DNA of 12,518 nucleotides from Actinomycetota bacterium (GTDB lineage: Bacteria > Actinomycetota > Actinomycetes > Actinomycetales > Microbacteriaceae): contig VGAV01000033.1 of the NCBI GenBank assembly GCA_016870695.1, forward strand, positions 1-12,518, in the 5' to 3' direction. Of the stretch, positions 1-7,506 are shown piece after piece. Each line of letters opens with the position of its first letter. The stretch's first letter is position 1. The position numbers and the translations under genes are program-made. The notes beneath the pieces were generated by a model that worked only from the letters and a program-made list of their open reading frames with translations, did not search any database and had not been told where the DNA came from.

Positions 1-1503
1 GCGGCCGAGGAGGAGGCGTCCCGCCGCCTGGGGTGGGTGCAGGCGGTCTCCGTCTCGCGCCCCCTCGTCGCGGAGATCACCGCCCTGCGCGACGAGCTCG
101 TCGCGCAGGGCGTGACCCGGGTCGTGCTCGCGGGCATGGGCGGCTCGTCGCTCGCGCCCGAGGTCATCGCGCAGACCGCGGGCGTCCCGCTCGTCATCCT
201 CGACTCGACCGCCCCCGGGCAGGTGCTCGCCGCGATCGACGGCGACGCCGAGTCCGGCGGTCTCGCGCAGACCGTGCTCGTGGTCTCCAGCAAGTCCGGC
301 TCCACCGTCGAGACCGACTCGGCTCGCCGGGCGTTCGAGGCGGCGTACCGCGACGTCGGGATCGACCCGGCCGGGCGCATCGTGGTCGTCACCGACCCGG
401 GCTCGCCGCTGGAGACCTCCGCCCGCGAGGCGGGCTATCGCGTCTTCACCGCCGACCCGAACGTGGGCGGCCGGTACTCCGCGCTGACCGCCTTCGGGCT
501 CGTGCCGACGGGCCTGGCCGGCGTCGACATCGACGCGCTCCTCGACGAGGCCGACGCGACCCTGCTCGAGGTGGCCATCGACTCCCCCGAGAACCCGGCC
601 CTGGTGCTGGCGGCCGCGATCGCCGGCGGCGGCGCCCTCCGGCGCGACAAGCTGGGACTGGTCACCGACGGCACGCACATCATCGGCCTGCCCGACTGGA
701 TCGAGCAGCTCGTCGCCGAGTCGACGGGCAAGAAGGGCACCGGCATCCTTCCCGTCGTCCTGCTCCCGGTCTCTCGCGAGCTCGAGGACGTCCCCGACGA
801 CCTCCGCATCGTGCGCCTGGTCGACGACGCCGAGCAGTTCCATCTGTTCGAGCGTCACCACGACGAGGTGCTCGTGAGCGGCTCGCTCGGCGCGCAGTTC
901 ATCGTGTGGGAGTACGCGACGGCGATCGCCGGGCGCCTGCTCGGCATCGACCCGTTCGACCAGCCCGACGTCGAGTCGGCCAAGGTCGCCGCCCGGGGTC
1001 TGCTCGACGCCCGGCCCGAGCCTGCGTCGCCCGCGTTCGCGCGCGACGGCGTCGAGGTCCGCGTGTCGGACCCGGCCCTCGCGGCCGGCGGAACGCTCGC
1101 CTCGGTGCTCGATGCCCTCTGGGCCCGCATCCCGGCCGACGGGTACGTGAGCGTCCAGGCCTACGTGAACCGCCTCGAGGTCCCGCAGCTGGCGGGCCTG
1201 CGCGAGCTGGTCGCCGCCGACGCCGGTCGTCCGACCACGTTCGGCTGGGGTCCCCGCTTCCTGCACTCGACCGGGCAGTACCACAAGGGCGGTCCCGCGA
1301 CCGGCGTGTTCCTGCAGATCGTCGAGCGCACGGACGTCGACCTGGAGATCCCGGGTCGCCCCTTCACCTTCGGACAACTCATCCAGGCACAGGCCGCGGG
1401 CGACGCCGGCGTGCTGGCGGACGGTCACGGCCGCCCCGTCGTCACGCTCACGCTCACCGACCCGCAGGTCGACGTGCTCTCACTCTTCGAGGCGGCACAG
1501 TAA
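1..1503 (+). CDS. pgi: Glucose-6-phosphate isomerase, 5'-truncated by the window edge
   Basis: Interconverts glucose 6-phosphate and fructose 6-phosphate in the cytoplasm, linking glycolysis to the pentose phosphate genes downstream. The frame is open from base 1, so the GTG at 37 is internal and the true start lies to the left; 500 codons are visible. Sugar-isomerase motifs, numbered from base 1: GMGGSS near 45-50, the phosphate-binding SSKSGST near 96-102, E240 before STGKKGTG (241-248), and STGQYHKGG near 423-431, whose lysine 429 matches the C-terminal catalytic lysine region of PGI. The TAA stop overlaps the zwf ATG by one base. In actinobacteria PGI can be a separate protein of roughly 520-560 residues or the C-terminal half of a transaldolase-PGI fusion. 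The missing N-terminus prevents a choice. The family assignment is secure. Confidence 0.93.
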   Translation, partial: AAEEEASRRLGWVQAVSVSRPLVAEITALRDELVAQGVTRVVLAGMGGSSLAPEVIAQTAGVPLVILDSTAPGQVLAAIDGDAESGGLAQTVLVVSSKSGSTVETDSARRAFEAAYRDVGIDPAGRIVVVTDPGSPLETSAREAGYRVFTADPNVGGRYSALTAFGLVPTGLAGVDIDALLDEADATLLEVAIDSPENPALVLAAAIAGGGALRRDKLGLVTDGTHIIGLPDWIEQLVAESTGKKGTGILPVVLLPVSRELEDVPDDLRIVRLVDDAEQFHLFERHHDEVLVSGSLGAQFIVWEYATAIAGRLLGIDPFDQPDVESAKVAARGLLDARPEPASPAFARDGVEVRVSDPALAAGGTLASVLDALWARIPADGYVSVQAYVNRLEVPQLAGLRELVAADAGRPTTFGWGPRFLHSTGQYHKGGPATGVFLQIVERTDVDLEIPGRPFTFGQLIQAQAAGDAGVLADGHGRPVVTLTLTDPQVDVLSLFEAAQ

Positions 1504-3053
1504 TGGTCGTAGACATCTCCCCCGGGCACAATCCGCTCCGCGACCCCGACGACCGGCGTCTCAGCCGCATCGCCGGGCCCAGCGCCCTGGTCATCTTCGG
1601 CGTGACGGGCGACCTGTCGCGCAAGAAGCTCATGCCCGCGGTGTACGACCTGGCCAACCGCGGTCTGCTGCCGCCCGGGTTCGCCCTCGTCGGCTTCGCC
1701 CGCCGCGACTGGGAGGACCAGGACTTCGCGGAGGTCGTGTACCGCTCCGTCAAGCAGTACGCCCGCACGGAGTTCCGCGACGAGACGTGGCAGGAGCTGC
1801 TGCAGGGCATCCGCTTCGTGCAGGGCGAGTTCGACGACCCCGAGGCCTTCCAGCGGCTGCGCGAGACCGTCGACAAGCTCGACACCGAGCGCGGCACGAT
1901 GGGCAACCACGCGTACTACCTCTCGATCCCGCCGAAGGCGTTCCCGCTCGTGACGACGCAGCTCAAGGCGTCGGGTCTCGTGGGCGAGAACGCGGACGAC
2001 ACCACCGGCTGGCGCCGCGTCGTCATCGAGAAGCCGTTCGGTCACGACCTCGCCTCCGCGCGCGAGCTCAACGAGACCGTCGAGAGTGCGTTCCCGGCCG
2101 ACTCGATCTTCCGCATCGACCACTACCTCGGCAAGGAGACGGTGCAGAACATCCTCGCGCTGCGCTTCGCCAACGAGCTGTACGAGCCGATCTGGAACCG
2201 CAACTACGTCGACCACGTGCAGATCACGATGGCCGAGGACATCGGCGTGGGCGGACGAGCCGGCTACTACGACGGCATCGGCGCGGCCCGCGACGTCATC
2301 CAGAACCATCTGCTTCAGCTGCTCGCGCTCACGGCGATGGAGGAGCCCATCAGCTTCAACGCCGCCGACCTCCGCGCCGAGAAGGAGAAGGTCCTCGCCG
2401 CGGTGCGGCTGCCCGAGAACCTGGCCGAGGCCACGGCCCGCGGCCAGTACGCCGGCGGCTGGCAGGGCGGCGAGAAGGTGAACGGCTTCCTCGACGAGGA
2501 CGGGATGGACCCCGCGTCGTCGACCGAGACCTTCGCGGCCATCAAGCTCGAGATCAACACGCGCCGCTGGTCCGGGGTGCCGTTCTACCTGCGCACGGGC
2601 AAGCGCCTCGGCCGCCGCGTGACCGAGGTCGCCGTCGTCTTCAAGCGCGCGCCGCAGCAGCTGTTCTCGCGCAGCCAGACGCAGGAGCTCGGGCAGAACG
2701 CGCTCGTCATCCGCGTCCAGCCCGACGAAGGCGTCACGATCCGCTTCGGCTCGAAGGTGCCGGGCGACGGCACGCAGGTGCGCGACGTCACCATGGACTT
2801 CGGCTACGGCCACGCCTTCACCGAGGCGAGCCCGGAGGCTTACGAGCGCCTCATCCTCGACGTCCTCCTCGGCGACCCGCCGCTCTTCCCCCGCCACGAG
2901 GAGGTCGAGCTCAGCTGGAAGATCCTCGACCCGATCGAGGAGTTCTGGTCGGCCGAGGGCGGACCGCTCGAACAGTATTCGCCCGGGTCGTGGGGGCCGG
3001 CATCCGCCGACGAGCTCCTCGCCCGCGACGGCCGCACCTGGAGGCGCCCGTGA
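1503..3053 (+). CDS. zwf: Glucose-6-phosphate 1-dehydrogenase
   Basis: Oxidises glucose 6-phosphate to 6-phosphogluconolactone with NAD(P)+, the first committed step of the oxidative pentose phosphate pathway, in the cytoplasm. The product is 516 residues, the usual length. The N-terminal Rossmann fold carries FGVTGDLSRKKL (about 32-43), the family's nucleotide-binding GxxGDLxxxK motif. The active-site signature RIDHYLGKE is at 204-212 (H207, K211). FYLRTGKRL lies near 361-369 and the conserved YERLILD stretch begins at Y447. The ATG overlaps the pgi stop as TAATG, with a weak GAGG (1489-1492) ten bases upstream, so translation is probably coupled to pgi. The stop overlaps the opcA GTG start. 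I see no truncation or frameshift. Confidence 0.97.
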   Translation: MVVDISPGHNPLRDPDDRRLSRIAGPSALVIFGVTGDLSRKKLMPAVYDLANRGLLPPGFALVGFARRDWEDQDFAEVVYRSVKQYARTEFRDETWQELLQGIRFVQGEFDDPEAFQRLRETVDKLDTERGTMGNHAYYLSIPPKAFPLVTTQLKASGLVGENADDTTGWRRVVIEKPFGHDLASARELNETVESAFPADSIFRIDHYLGKETVQNILALRFANELYEPIWNRNYVDHVQITMAEDIGVGGRAGYYDGIGAARDVIQNHLLQLLALTAMEEPISFNAADLRAEKEKVLAAVRLPENLAEATARGQYAGGWQGGEKVNGFLDEDGMDPASSTETFAAIKLEINTRRWSGVPFYLRTGKRLGRRVTEVAVVFKRAPQQLFSRSQTQELGQNALVIRVQPDEGVTIRFGSKVPGDGTQVRDVTMDFGYGHAFTEASPEAYERLILDVLLGDPPLFPRHEEVELSWKILDPIEEFWSAEGGPLEQYSPGSWGPASADELLARDGRTWRRP

Positions 3054-4000
3054 TCATCGACCTGCCCGACACCACCGTCAGCGCCATCTCGAAGCGCCTC
3101 GTCAGCGTCCGGGAGGAAGGCGGCGCGGTCGCCCTCGGCCGCGTGCTGACCCTCATCATCGTCACCCGTCACGGTGCCGAGGAGGAGGTCATCGAGGCCG
3201 CGAACGACGCGTCCCGCGAGCACCCGATGCGCGTCATCGCCGTGCTGTTCGGCGACGACGACGAGGAGCCGCGCCTCGATGCGCAGATCCGGGTCGGCGG
3301 CGACGCCGGAGCCAGCGAGGTCATCGTCCTCCGCGCGCACGGCGCGGCCGGCTCGAATGCCGAGAGCCTCGTCACCGGACTCCTCCTGCCCGACGCCCCC
3401 GTCGTGGCCTGGTGGCCCGCCGAGGCGCCCGCCGACCCGGCGGCCTCCCCCATCGGCCGCATCGCGCAGCGGCGCATCACCGACGCGTCGTCGCAAGCCG
3501 ACCCGGCGGCGTGGGTGAGCGACCTCGCCGGGCACTACTCCCCCGGCGACACCGACTTCGCGTGGACGCGCGTCACCCGGTGGCGCGAGCAGCTCGCCGC
3601 GGTGCTGGACCAGCCGCCGTTCGAGCCGGTCACCGCTGTCGAGGTGCGCGGCGCCGGCGACTCGCCCTCGACGGTCCTGCTCGCCGCCTGGCTGGGCTTG
3701 AAGCTCGAGGTGCCGGTGGACTACGCCTACCTCCCCGCCGACGAGTGGAGCAGCGGCATCAAGTCCGTGCGCCTGACCCGCCCGAGCGGCGACACGCTGC
3801 TCGAGCGGCCGGCGCCGGGCGTGGCGGTGCTGACCCAGCCCGGTCAGCCCACCCACGATCTCGCATTCCCCCGCCGCACGCTGCGGGAGTGCCTGGCCGA
3901 GGAGCTCCGCCGACTGGACCCCGACCTGCTCTACGGGCGGGTCATCACCGAGGGTCACGACCTTCTGGCCGCATCGGCCGACAGGAGCTCCGATGTCTGA
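3050..4000 (+). CDS. opcA: Glucose-6-phosphate dehydrogenase assembly protein OpcA
   Basis: OpcA is known from cyanobacteria and actinobacteria as a partner that promotes assembly or activity of G6PDH; it has no demonstrated catalysis of its own. The 316-residue product begins VIIDLPDTTVSAISKRL and carries the recognisable family stretch VVAWWP (118-123). It then has ASPIGRIAQRRITDAS and a TRWREQLAAVLD segment around W178, as expected for the N- and C-terminal OpcA domains. The GTG start overlaps the zwf TGA as GTGA and is preceded by GGAGG (3040-3044) five bases upstream, which fixes this start. Its place between zwf and pgl is the conserved actinobacterial arrangement and supports co-production with its target enzyme. 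Confidence 0.95.
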   Translation: MIIDLPDTTVSAISKRLVSVREEGGAVALGRVLTLIIVTRHGAEEEVIEAANDASREHPMRVIAVLFGDDDEEPRLDAQIRVGGDAGASEVIVLRAHGAAGSNAESLVTGLLLPDAPVVAWWPAEAPADPAASPIGRIAQRRITDASSQADPAAWVSDLAGHYSPGDTDFAWTRVTRWREQLAAVLDQPPFEPVTAVEVRGAGDSPSTVLLAAWLGLKLEVPVDYAYLPADEWSSGIKSVRLTRPSGDTLLERPAPGVAVLTQPGQPTHDLAFPRRTLRECLAEELRRLDPDLLYGRVITEGHDLLAASADRSSDV

Positions 4001-4778
4001 GAACGGCAAGCAGGTCATCATCAAGAGCGACAACGCGTCGCTCGCCGAGTACGTCGCCACCCGGTTCGTGAACCGGGTGGTCAAGCGGGTCGCCGAGGGC
4101 AAGCGCATGCACGTCTGCCTCACCGGCGGGACGATGGGCGGCGCCGTGCTGCGCGCCGCCGCCCAGGACCCGCGCGTGGGCGACATCGACTGGTCGCAGG
4201 TGCATTTCTGGTTCGGCGACGAGCGCTTCGTCGAGCGCTCCTCCCCGGATCGCAACGACACGCAGGCGCGCGAGGCGCTGCTCGACCATCTCGACATCCC
4301 CGCCGCGAACATCCACACCGTCGCGTCGACCGACGACGGGATCGACCTGGATGCCGCGGCGATCGCCTACGCCGACGAGCTGGCCCAGTTCGCCCCCGGC
4401 GACCGCAGCGAGACCGGCCCCTGGCCGTCGTTCGACATCTGCTTCCTCGGCGTCGGCCCGGACGCGCACATCGCCTCGCTCTTTCCGGACCGTCCCGAGA
4501 TCTCGGTGACGGATCGCGCGACGGTGCCCGTGCGGGAGTCGCCGAAGCCGCCGAGCGAGCGCGTGTCCCTCACGCGGCCGGTCATCAACTCGTCCAAGCG
4601 GGTGTGGATGGTCATCGCCGGTGCCGACAAAGCGGCCGCCCTCGGGCTCGCCCTCGCCGGCGCGAGCTACCAGAGCGTTCCCGCGGCCGGGGCGAAGGGC
4701 CGCCGGCGCACGGCGTTCTTTGTCGACGAGGCCGCCGCGGACCAGGTGCCGCCGCAGCTCATCGACCGCGAGTACTGA
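3993..4778 (+). CDS. pgl: 6-phosphogluconolactonase
   Basis: Hydrolyses 6-phosphogluconolactone to 6-phosphogluconate, the second oxidative pentose phosphate step. The product is 261 residues, the typical DevB/SOL-type length. Motifs in order are LTGGTMGG (about 43-50, the sugar-phosphate loop), WFGDERFV (73-80), RNDTQAREALL, GVGPDAHIASLFP (153-165) and SKRVWMVIAGADKAAAL near the C-terminus. The middle motif reads DAH (157-159) where many family members have DGH; the catalytic histidine position is kept. The ATG overlaps opcA by 8 bases and has AGGAG (3983-3987) five bases upstream, so the start is well supported. It is the last gene of the operon, with a strong terminator starting 21 bases after the stop. 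Confidence 0.95.
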   Translation: MSENGKQVIIKSDNASLAEYVATRFVNRVVKRVAEGKRMHVCLTGGTMGGAVLRAAAQDPRVGDIDWSQVHFWFGDERFVERSSPDRNDTQAREALLDHLDIPAANIHTVASTDDGIDLDAAAIAYADELAQFAPGDRSETGPWPSFDICFLGVGPDAHIASLFPDRPEISVTDRATVPVRESPKPPSERVSLTRPVINSSKRVWMVIAGADKAAALGLALAGASYQSVPAAGAKGRRRTAFFVDEAAADQVPPQLIDREY

Positions 4779-4799
4779 ACGCGCGACCGCGATCGAACA

Positions 4800-4836
4800 G
4801 GGGGGATGGGTGCTGCGGCATCCATCCCCCCTTTTT
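4800..4836 (+). terminator. Strong intrinsic terminator of the pgi-zwf-opcA-pgl operon
   Basis: Bases 4800-4813 pair with 4818-4831 in a 14-bp stem containing one G-U wobble (4810/4821). It closes on a TGCG tetraloop and is followed directly by five T residues (4832-4836). The six G:C pairs at the stem base and the T-tract make this a textbook Rho-independent terminator. It lies 21 bases after the pgl stop and before the likely promoter of the regulator gene, so it separates two transcription units. Confidence 0.93.
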
Positions 4837-4869
4837 CCTCTCCCGGCCGTCATTGTGACCTTTTCGGCA

Positions 4870-4898
4870 TTGTCGCCGCGCGACACCCGATTTATCCT
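4870..4898 (+). promoter_or_regulatory. Candidate promoter of the LuxR-type regulator gene
   Basis: A -35-like TTGTCG (4870-4875) and a -10-like TATCCT (4893-4898) are separated by 17 bases. TATCCT fits the actinobacterial TAnnnT pattern and the -35 keeps TTG. It lies just after the pgl terminator and 76 bases before the regulator ATG, in one of the few A/T-richer patches of the window. A start site near 4905 is inferred, not shown. Confidence 0.42.
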
Positions 4899-4915
4899 TC
4901 CGGCGGGGGGCATTT

Positions 4916-4951
4916 CCGGTCCGTCGGGATCACGGTTCCGACACCGACCGG
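4916..4951 (+). promoter_or_regulatory. Imperfect inverted repeat in the leader of the LuxR-type regulator gene
   Basis: CCGGTC (4916-4921) plus GTCGG (4923-4927) face CCGAC (4938-4942) plus GACCGG (4946-4951) around a 10-base loop. This gives 11 pairs interrupted by an asymmetric 1/3-base internal loop. It ends 11 bases before the ribosome-binding site. It could be an mRNA hairpin affecting translation or a regulator-binding site, perhaps autoregulatory; in DNA this GC-rich, chance is also possible. Confidence 0.35.
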
Positions 4952-4974
4952 CCGACGCAGTTGGGAGCGTTCGG

Positions 4975-7506
4975 ATGCCATTTTTCGGTCGTCAACGAGA
5001 GATCTGGATCGCGCAGAGCATCATCGATTCGCGGGTGGGGGCCGCATGCCTGTTCGTGGGAGGGCCCGGCGTCGGCAAGTCCGCACTGATGCGGCAGATC
5101 GCCGAGGAGCACGACACGGTCGTCGTGGTCGCCAGCCCGAACGAGCGGCTGTGGCCGTACTCCGGCCTGTCCGCGGTGGCCTCGGCGCTCGGCGGCGCAC
5201 GCGGGGCGGCCGTCGACGGGCTGCTCGGCCGCGGGCGGGACTGGCCCGAGCATCTTCTGGCCGAGGAGCTCAGCCGCACGCTGCACCTTGTCCACGACGA
5301 GCCGTGCGTGCTGGTCGTCGATGACCTGGATGACATGGATGCCGCGAGCATCACCGTCCTGTCGTACGTCTTCGGCCGCCTGCGCGGCACCGGGATCAGC
5401 CTGCTGGCCACCGTCGGCCGGCTGGAGGGCCGGCACGCCTTCACCGGGCTCGCCCATGCGGAGATCGAGCCGTTGACGTTCGAGGAGTCCGTCGACCTCG
5501 CCCGCTCGCTACTCGGCCCGGGAGCGGTCCGGGCCGTGTTGCACATCGTCGCGGCCTTCACGGGCGGCAATCCGGCGGTGATCGGGCGCGTGCGGCTCAC
5601 GCCGGACGAGGCGTCCGGCGCGGAGCCCCTCCCGCTGCCCCTCCGCCTGAGCGACGATGAAGGGGCGCGCGGGCGCCGCGGACGTCGGTCGTCCCCTGCG
5701 GGCGTCGCGGGCGACGTGATGGATCTGCTGTCGGTCGGGCCGGTGTTCGACCTCGAGCGTCTGCGCGACGAGGCGGGCCCGATGGACGCCGAGCTCGACG
5801 ACCTGATCGAGAGCGGGGTCGTCGCGGTGCGGGGCGGCCTCGCGCGCATCGCCGACCCCGCCGAGAGGCTGCGGCTGCACGCCGCGCTGCCCGCGGAGGA
5901 GCGCAGGCGTCTGCACGCCCGGGCGGCGTCGGCCCACACGGTGACGTCCCCTGCGACCCGCCGCTGGCACGAGAGCTTCCTCGCCCCCGTCGACGGCGCG
6001 GGGGTCGCCCTCCTGGAGGCCGCCGCGGACCTGGCCCGGCTCGGGGACCCCTCGTCCGCGGTGGAGTTCGCCGAGCGCGGCCTACGGGACAGTCTGGACA
6101 CGGACGGGCGGACCCGGTGCCTCGTCGACCTCGGCGATGCGCTGGTGCGGCACGGTCATTTCGTCCTCGGCCAGCACTACCTGCGGCGCGCCGACGACCC
6201 GGCCGACGCGCACGCCCGCGCCCGCGCGGCGCTCGCTCAGCTCCGGGCCACGGCCGTCGTGGACCACGTGGTGGACGACACCGTGGTGGATCATGCCCTC
6301 GGCGGCAGCAGCGCGGGGGACGCCGAGCGGATCCTCGCCGAGGCCGCCGGTCTGCGCATCGGCCGGGGCGAGCTCGACCAGGCCACGGAACGCGTCGCGG
6401 AGGCGCACGAACGCGGCGTCGCCTCGCTCGAGATCGCGCTCCTGACCCGCATCCTCGAGGAGACAGGATGCCTCCCCCCGCCGACGGACGCCGCGGACTC
6501 AACCGCGGTCACCGCCCCGGTCGGACCGGATGCGCCGATCGAGGAGGCGCACCTCATGATCACCGTCCACGAGCTGGCCGAGGACTACGCCGCCGCGCGC
6601 CACCTGGCGTGGGCGCTGCTGGACCGGACGCCCCGGCTCCCCCCGCTCTGGCGCGAGCGCGTCCTGGCGAGGCTCGTGTCGACGGAGGTCCGCGCCGGCG
6701 ACGCGTCCGCCGCCCGCGACGCCGTGTCCGCGTGGCGGCGCGAATGGCTGCCGGGCCGTTCTCCCGACGCGGCGAGCGTGCTGCTGCTGGCGGGGGCCGC
6801 CGCGCTCGATCCGGACGGCGGCGACGTCGACGGCCTCGTCCGGCGCGGGCGGGCGCTGTGCCGACGGGAGGGGACGCCGGCCCTTCTCCCGGCCTTCGGG
6901 GTGATCGACGGCGGACGGGCACTGGCCGAAGGGCGGTACGCGGATGCGGTGCTCGCGCTGCAGGCCGCCCGCGACGCGTCGCCGTGCGACGACCCGTCGA
7001 TGGTGCGCGTGGACGCGGATCTCATCGAGGCCCTGTGGCTCGACGGCCGCCGCGCGGAGGCCCGAGTCGAGCTGACGCGCTTCGAACGGGATGCCGCCCG
7101 CCACCCCCGCCGGTGGACCACCCTCGCCGTGGCTCGCGCCCGTGCCGTCTGCCGCTCCGCCGAGGCCGGATCGACCGCCTTCCGGGAGGCCGAGGACGTC
7201 TACCGCACGGACGACGCGCCCGACGAGCACCTGCGCCTGAGCGCCGCACGGGAGCGCTGCCTGCCGTCCGAGTCCCGCCGGCCCGCGCCCGCCGCCCGGG
7301 CGCCGCACACGCGCAGCCTCACCGCGCAGGAGCAAGAGGTCGTCGTCCTCGTCGGCCGCGGCATGCGCAACCGCGAGATCGCGTCGACGCTCTTCGTGTC
7401 GCTGCGGACCGTCGAGCTGCGGCTGACGAACATCTACCGCAAGCTGGGGGTGTCATCACGGGTGCAGCTCGTGTCGCGGATCAGCCGCACGGCCGCCGAG
7501 GAGTGA
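4975..7506 (+). CDS. Large LuxR-family transcriptional regulator with P-loop ATPase domain (LAL/STAND-like)
   Basis: Predicted cytoplasmic DNA-binding regulator of 843 residues. The N-terminus has FGRQREI followed by a Walker A motif, GGPGVGKS (29-36), and a Walker B, VLVVDD (112-117), so it probably binds ATP. The middle 400-plus residues are alanine- and arginine-rich helical sequence without a motif I recognise, as in TPR-like regions of this class. The C-terminus carries a LuxR/GerE helix-turn-helix from about 782 to 838: LTAQEQEVV, GMRNREIASTLFVS, RTVELRLTNIYRKLGV. The ATG at 4975 is chosen because GGGAG (4963-4967) lies seven bases upstream and a terminator blocks the longer open frame. 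It has its own likely promoter. The 3' end overlaps the convergent glycosyltransferase gene by 51 bp. Inducer and targets are unknown; the adjacent polysaccharide genes are one possibility. Confidence 0.88.
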   Translation: MPFFGRQREIWIAQSIIDSRVGAACLFVGGPGVGKSALMRQIAEEHDTVVVVASPNERLWPYSGLSAVASALGGARGAAVDGLLGRGRDWPEHLLAEELSRTLHLVHDEPCVLVVDDLDDMDAASITVLSYVFGRLRGTGISLLATVGRLEGRHAFTGLAHAEIEPLTFEESVDLARSLLGPGAVRAVLHIVAAFTGGNPAVIGRVRLTPDEASGAEPLPLPLRLSDDEGARGRRGRRSSPAGVAGDVMDLLSVGPVFDLERLRDEAGPMDAELDDLIESGVVAVRGGLARIADPAERLRLHAALPAEERRRLHARAASAHTVTSPATRRWHESFLAPVDGAGVALLEAAADLARLGDPSSAVEFAERGLRDSLDTDGRTRCLVDLGDALVRHGHFVLGQHYLRRADDPADAHARARAALAQLRATAVVDHVVDDTVVDHALGGSSAGDAERILAEAAGLRIGRGELDQATERVAEAHERGVASLEIALLTRILEETGCLPPPTDAADSTAVTAPVGPDAPIEEAHLMITVHELAEDYAAARHLAWALLDRTPRLPPLWRERVLARLVSTEVRAGDASAARDAVSAWRREWLPGRSPDAASVLLLAGAAALDPDGGDVDGLVRRGRALCRREGTPALLPAFGVIDGGRALAEGRYADAVLALQAARDASPCDDPSMVRVDADLIEALWLDGRRAEARVELTRFERDAARHPRRWTTLAVARARAVCRSAEAGSTAFREAEDVYRTDDAPDEHLRLSAARERCLPSESRRPAPAARAPHTRSLTAQEQEVVVLVGRGMRNREIASTLFVSLRTVELRLTNIYRKLGVSSRVQLVSRISRTAAEE

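Noticed and set aside
33..1502. Upstream extension of the zwf frame through the whole pgi gene
   Set aside because: The translation before 1503 is Arg-rich shadow sequence; zwf begins at the ATG overlapping the pgi stop, matching family length.
1425..2897. 490-codon open frame antisense to zwf
   Set aside because: Low-complexity composition (Val/Leu/Glu/Arg-rich) with no family motif, fully covered by the well-supported zwf gene.
2840..4318. 492-codon open frame antisense to zwf-opcA-pgl
   Set aside because: A shadow frame; the plus-strand genes have motifs, ribosome sites and overlapping starts, and this frame has none.
4621..4974. Upstream extension of the regulator frame into pgl
   Set aside because: It crosses a strong terminator and pgl coding sequence; the ATG at 4975 has a good ribosome site and gives the family-like N-terminus.
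6257..6280. Near-palindromic stretch around ACCACGTGGT, encoding a VVDH/VVDD/VVDH repeat, inside the regulator gene
   Set aside because: Explained by the repeated Val-Val-Asp codons in a coding helix; there is no sign that it acts as a DNA site.
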